A stretch of 64,000 nucleotides of DNA from CAVQBP01 sp963710745 (GTDB taxonomy: Bacteria > Bacteroidota > Ignavibacteria > Ignavibacteriales > Ignavibacteriaceae): contig CAVQBP010000024.1 in NCBI GenBank assembly GCA_963710745.1, positions 186,001 to 250,000 on the forward strand, given 5' to 3'. The translations under genes were made by a program, and so were the position numbers. The stretch's first letter is position 1; every line of letters starts with the position of its first letter. This document shows, in pieces, positions 63,928-64,000 of this stretch. The notes beneath the pieces were generated by a model. The model made no database searches and was not told the origin of the DNA. It was given only the letters and a program-made list of their open reading frames with translations.

Positions 63928-64000
63928 ATAAGATTATAAATTCAGCTCCTGTCTTTATTCCTTTTTATACTTAATATCTGAAAGTTTTTATTATTTTCTA
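63928..64000. other. Sequence after serS
   Basis: 73 bases, AT-rich, to the window edge. I see no terminator or gene start. Confidence 0.3.

Noticed and set aside
1..64000. CRISPR arrays, insertion sequences, prophage or integrative elements
   Set aside because: No regular spacer-repeat array, transposase, integrase or phage structural gene was seen on either strand. The repeats found are short-word arrays, not direct repeats with unique spacers.

Overview
The window looks like a chromosomal segment of a low-GC member of the Bacteroidota/Ignavibacteriota side of the FCB group, most likely an Ignavibacteria-like organism. The evidence is a short primary sigma factor without region 1.1 (284 aa), a secreted protein ending in the type IX secretion sorting domain with the NYPNPFNP motif, promoters of the TTTG/TAnnTTTG type upstream of several genes, and Bacteroidota-like operon order without adk between secY and map. 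Clear Shine-Dalgarno sequences and two TTGACA-17-TATAAT-like promoters argue against a typical member of Bacteroidia. The taxon is an inference; no 16S gene is present.

From 5.4 to 37.1 kb the minus strand carries one nearly unbroken information-processing block. In transcription order (right to left) it holds tRNA-Tyr, tRNA-Gly, tRNA-Thr, rpmG, tRNA-Trp, secE, nusG, rplK, rplA, rplJ, rplL, rpoB, rpoC and a terminator; then its own promoter and rpsL, rpsG, fusA, tuf and a terminator; then the S10, spc and alpha operons from rpsJ to rplQ, ending in a terminator. A tRNA-Gln gene sits inside the spc operon between rplR and rpsE. Further left on the same strand are engB, a GAF/degenerate-GGDEF membrane protein, deoB, rpoD and a partial lipoprotein.

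From 37.4 to 51.4 kb, still on the minus strand, are a ComM/YifB AAA ATPase, the sorting-domain protein, nuoI, nuoH and nuoG (complex I), alanine dehydrogenase, an M16 protease, penicillin-binding protein 1C, a nucleotidyltransferase overlapping a small unknown gene, and tryptophanase. Two plus-strand single-gene units follow: a YIP1-family membrane protein and an unrecognised protein with a zincin-like HELVE motif. Then come, on the minus strand, a dihaem cytochrome with TPR repeats, priA, a lipoprotein, an LD-carboxypeptidase and lysA, and on the plus strand leuS and serS.

The most consequential observation is that four genes (nuoG, tnaA, priA, serS) are each broken by one base in a short homopolymer run, and each is restored to a full family-like protein by a one-base change. 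Because serS is essential, priA nearly so and nuoG a core subunit, consensus errors in the assembly are the likeliest explanation. The other recurring theme is a set of intergenic arrays of degenerate 6-8 bp words, many able to fold into hairpins, each gap using a different word. No CRISPR array, insertion sequence or prophage was seen.
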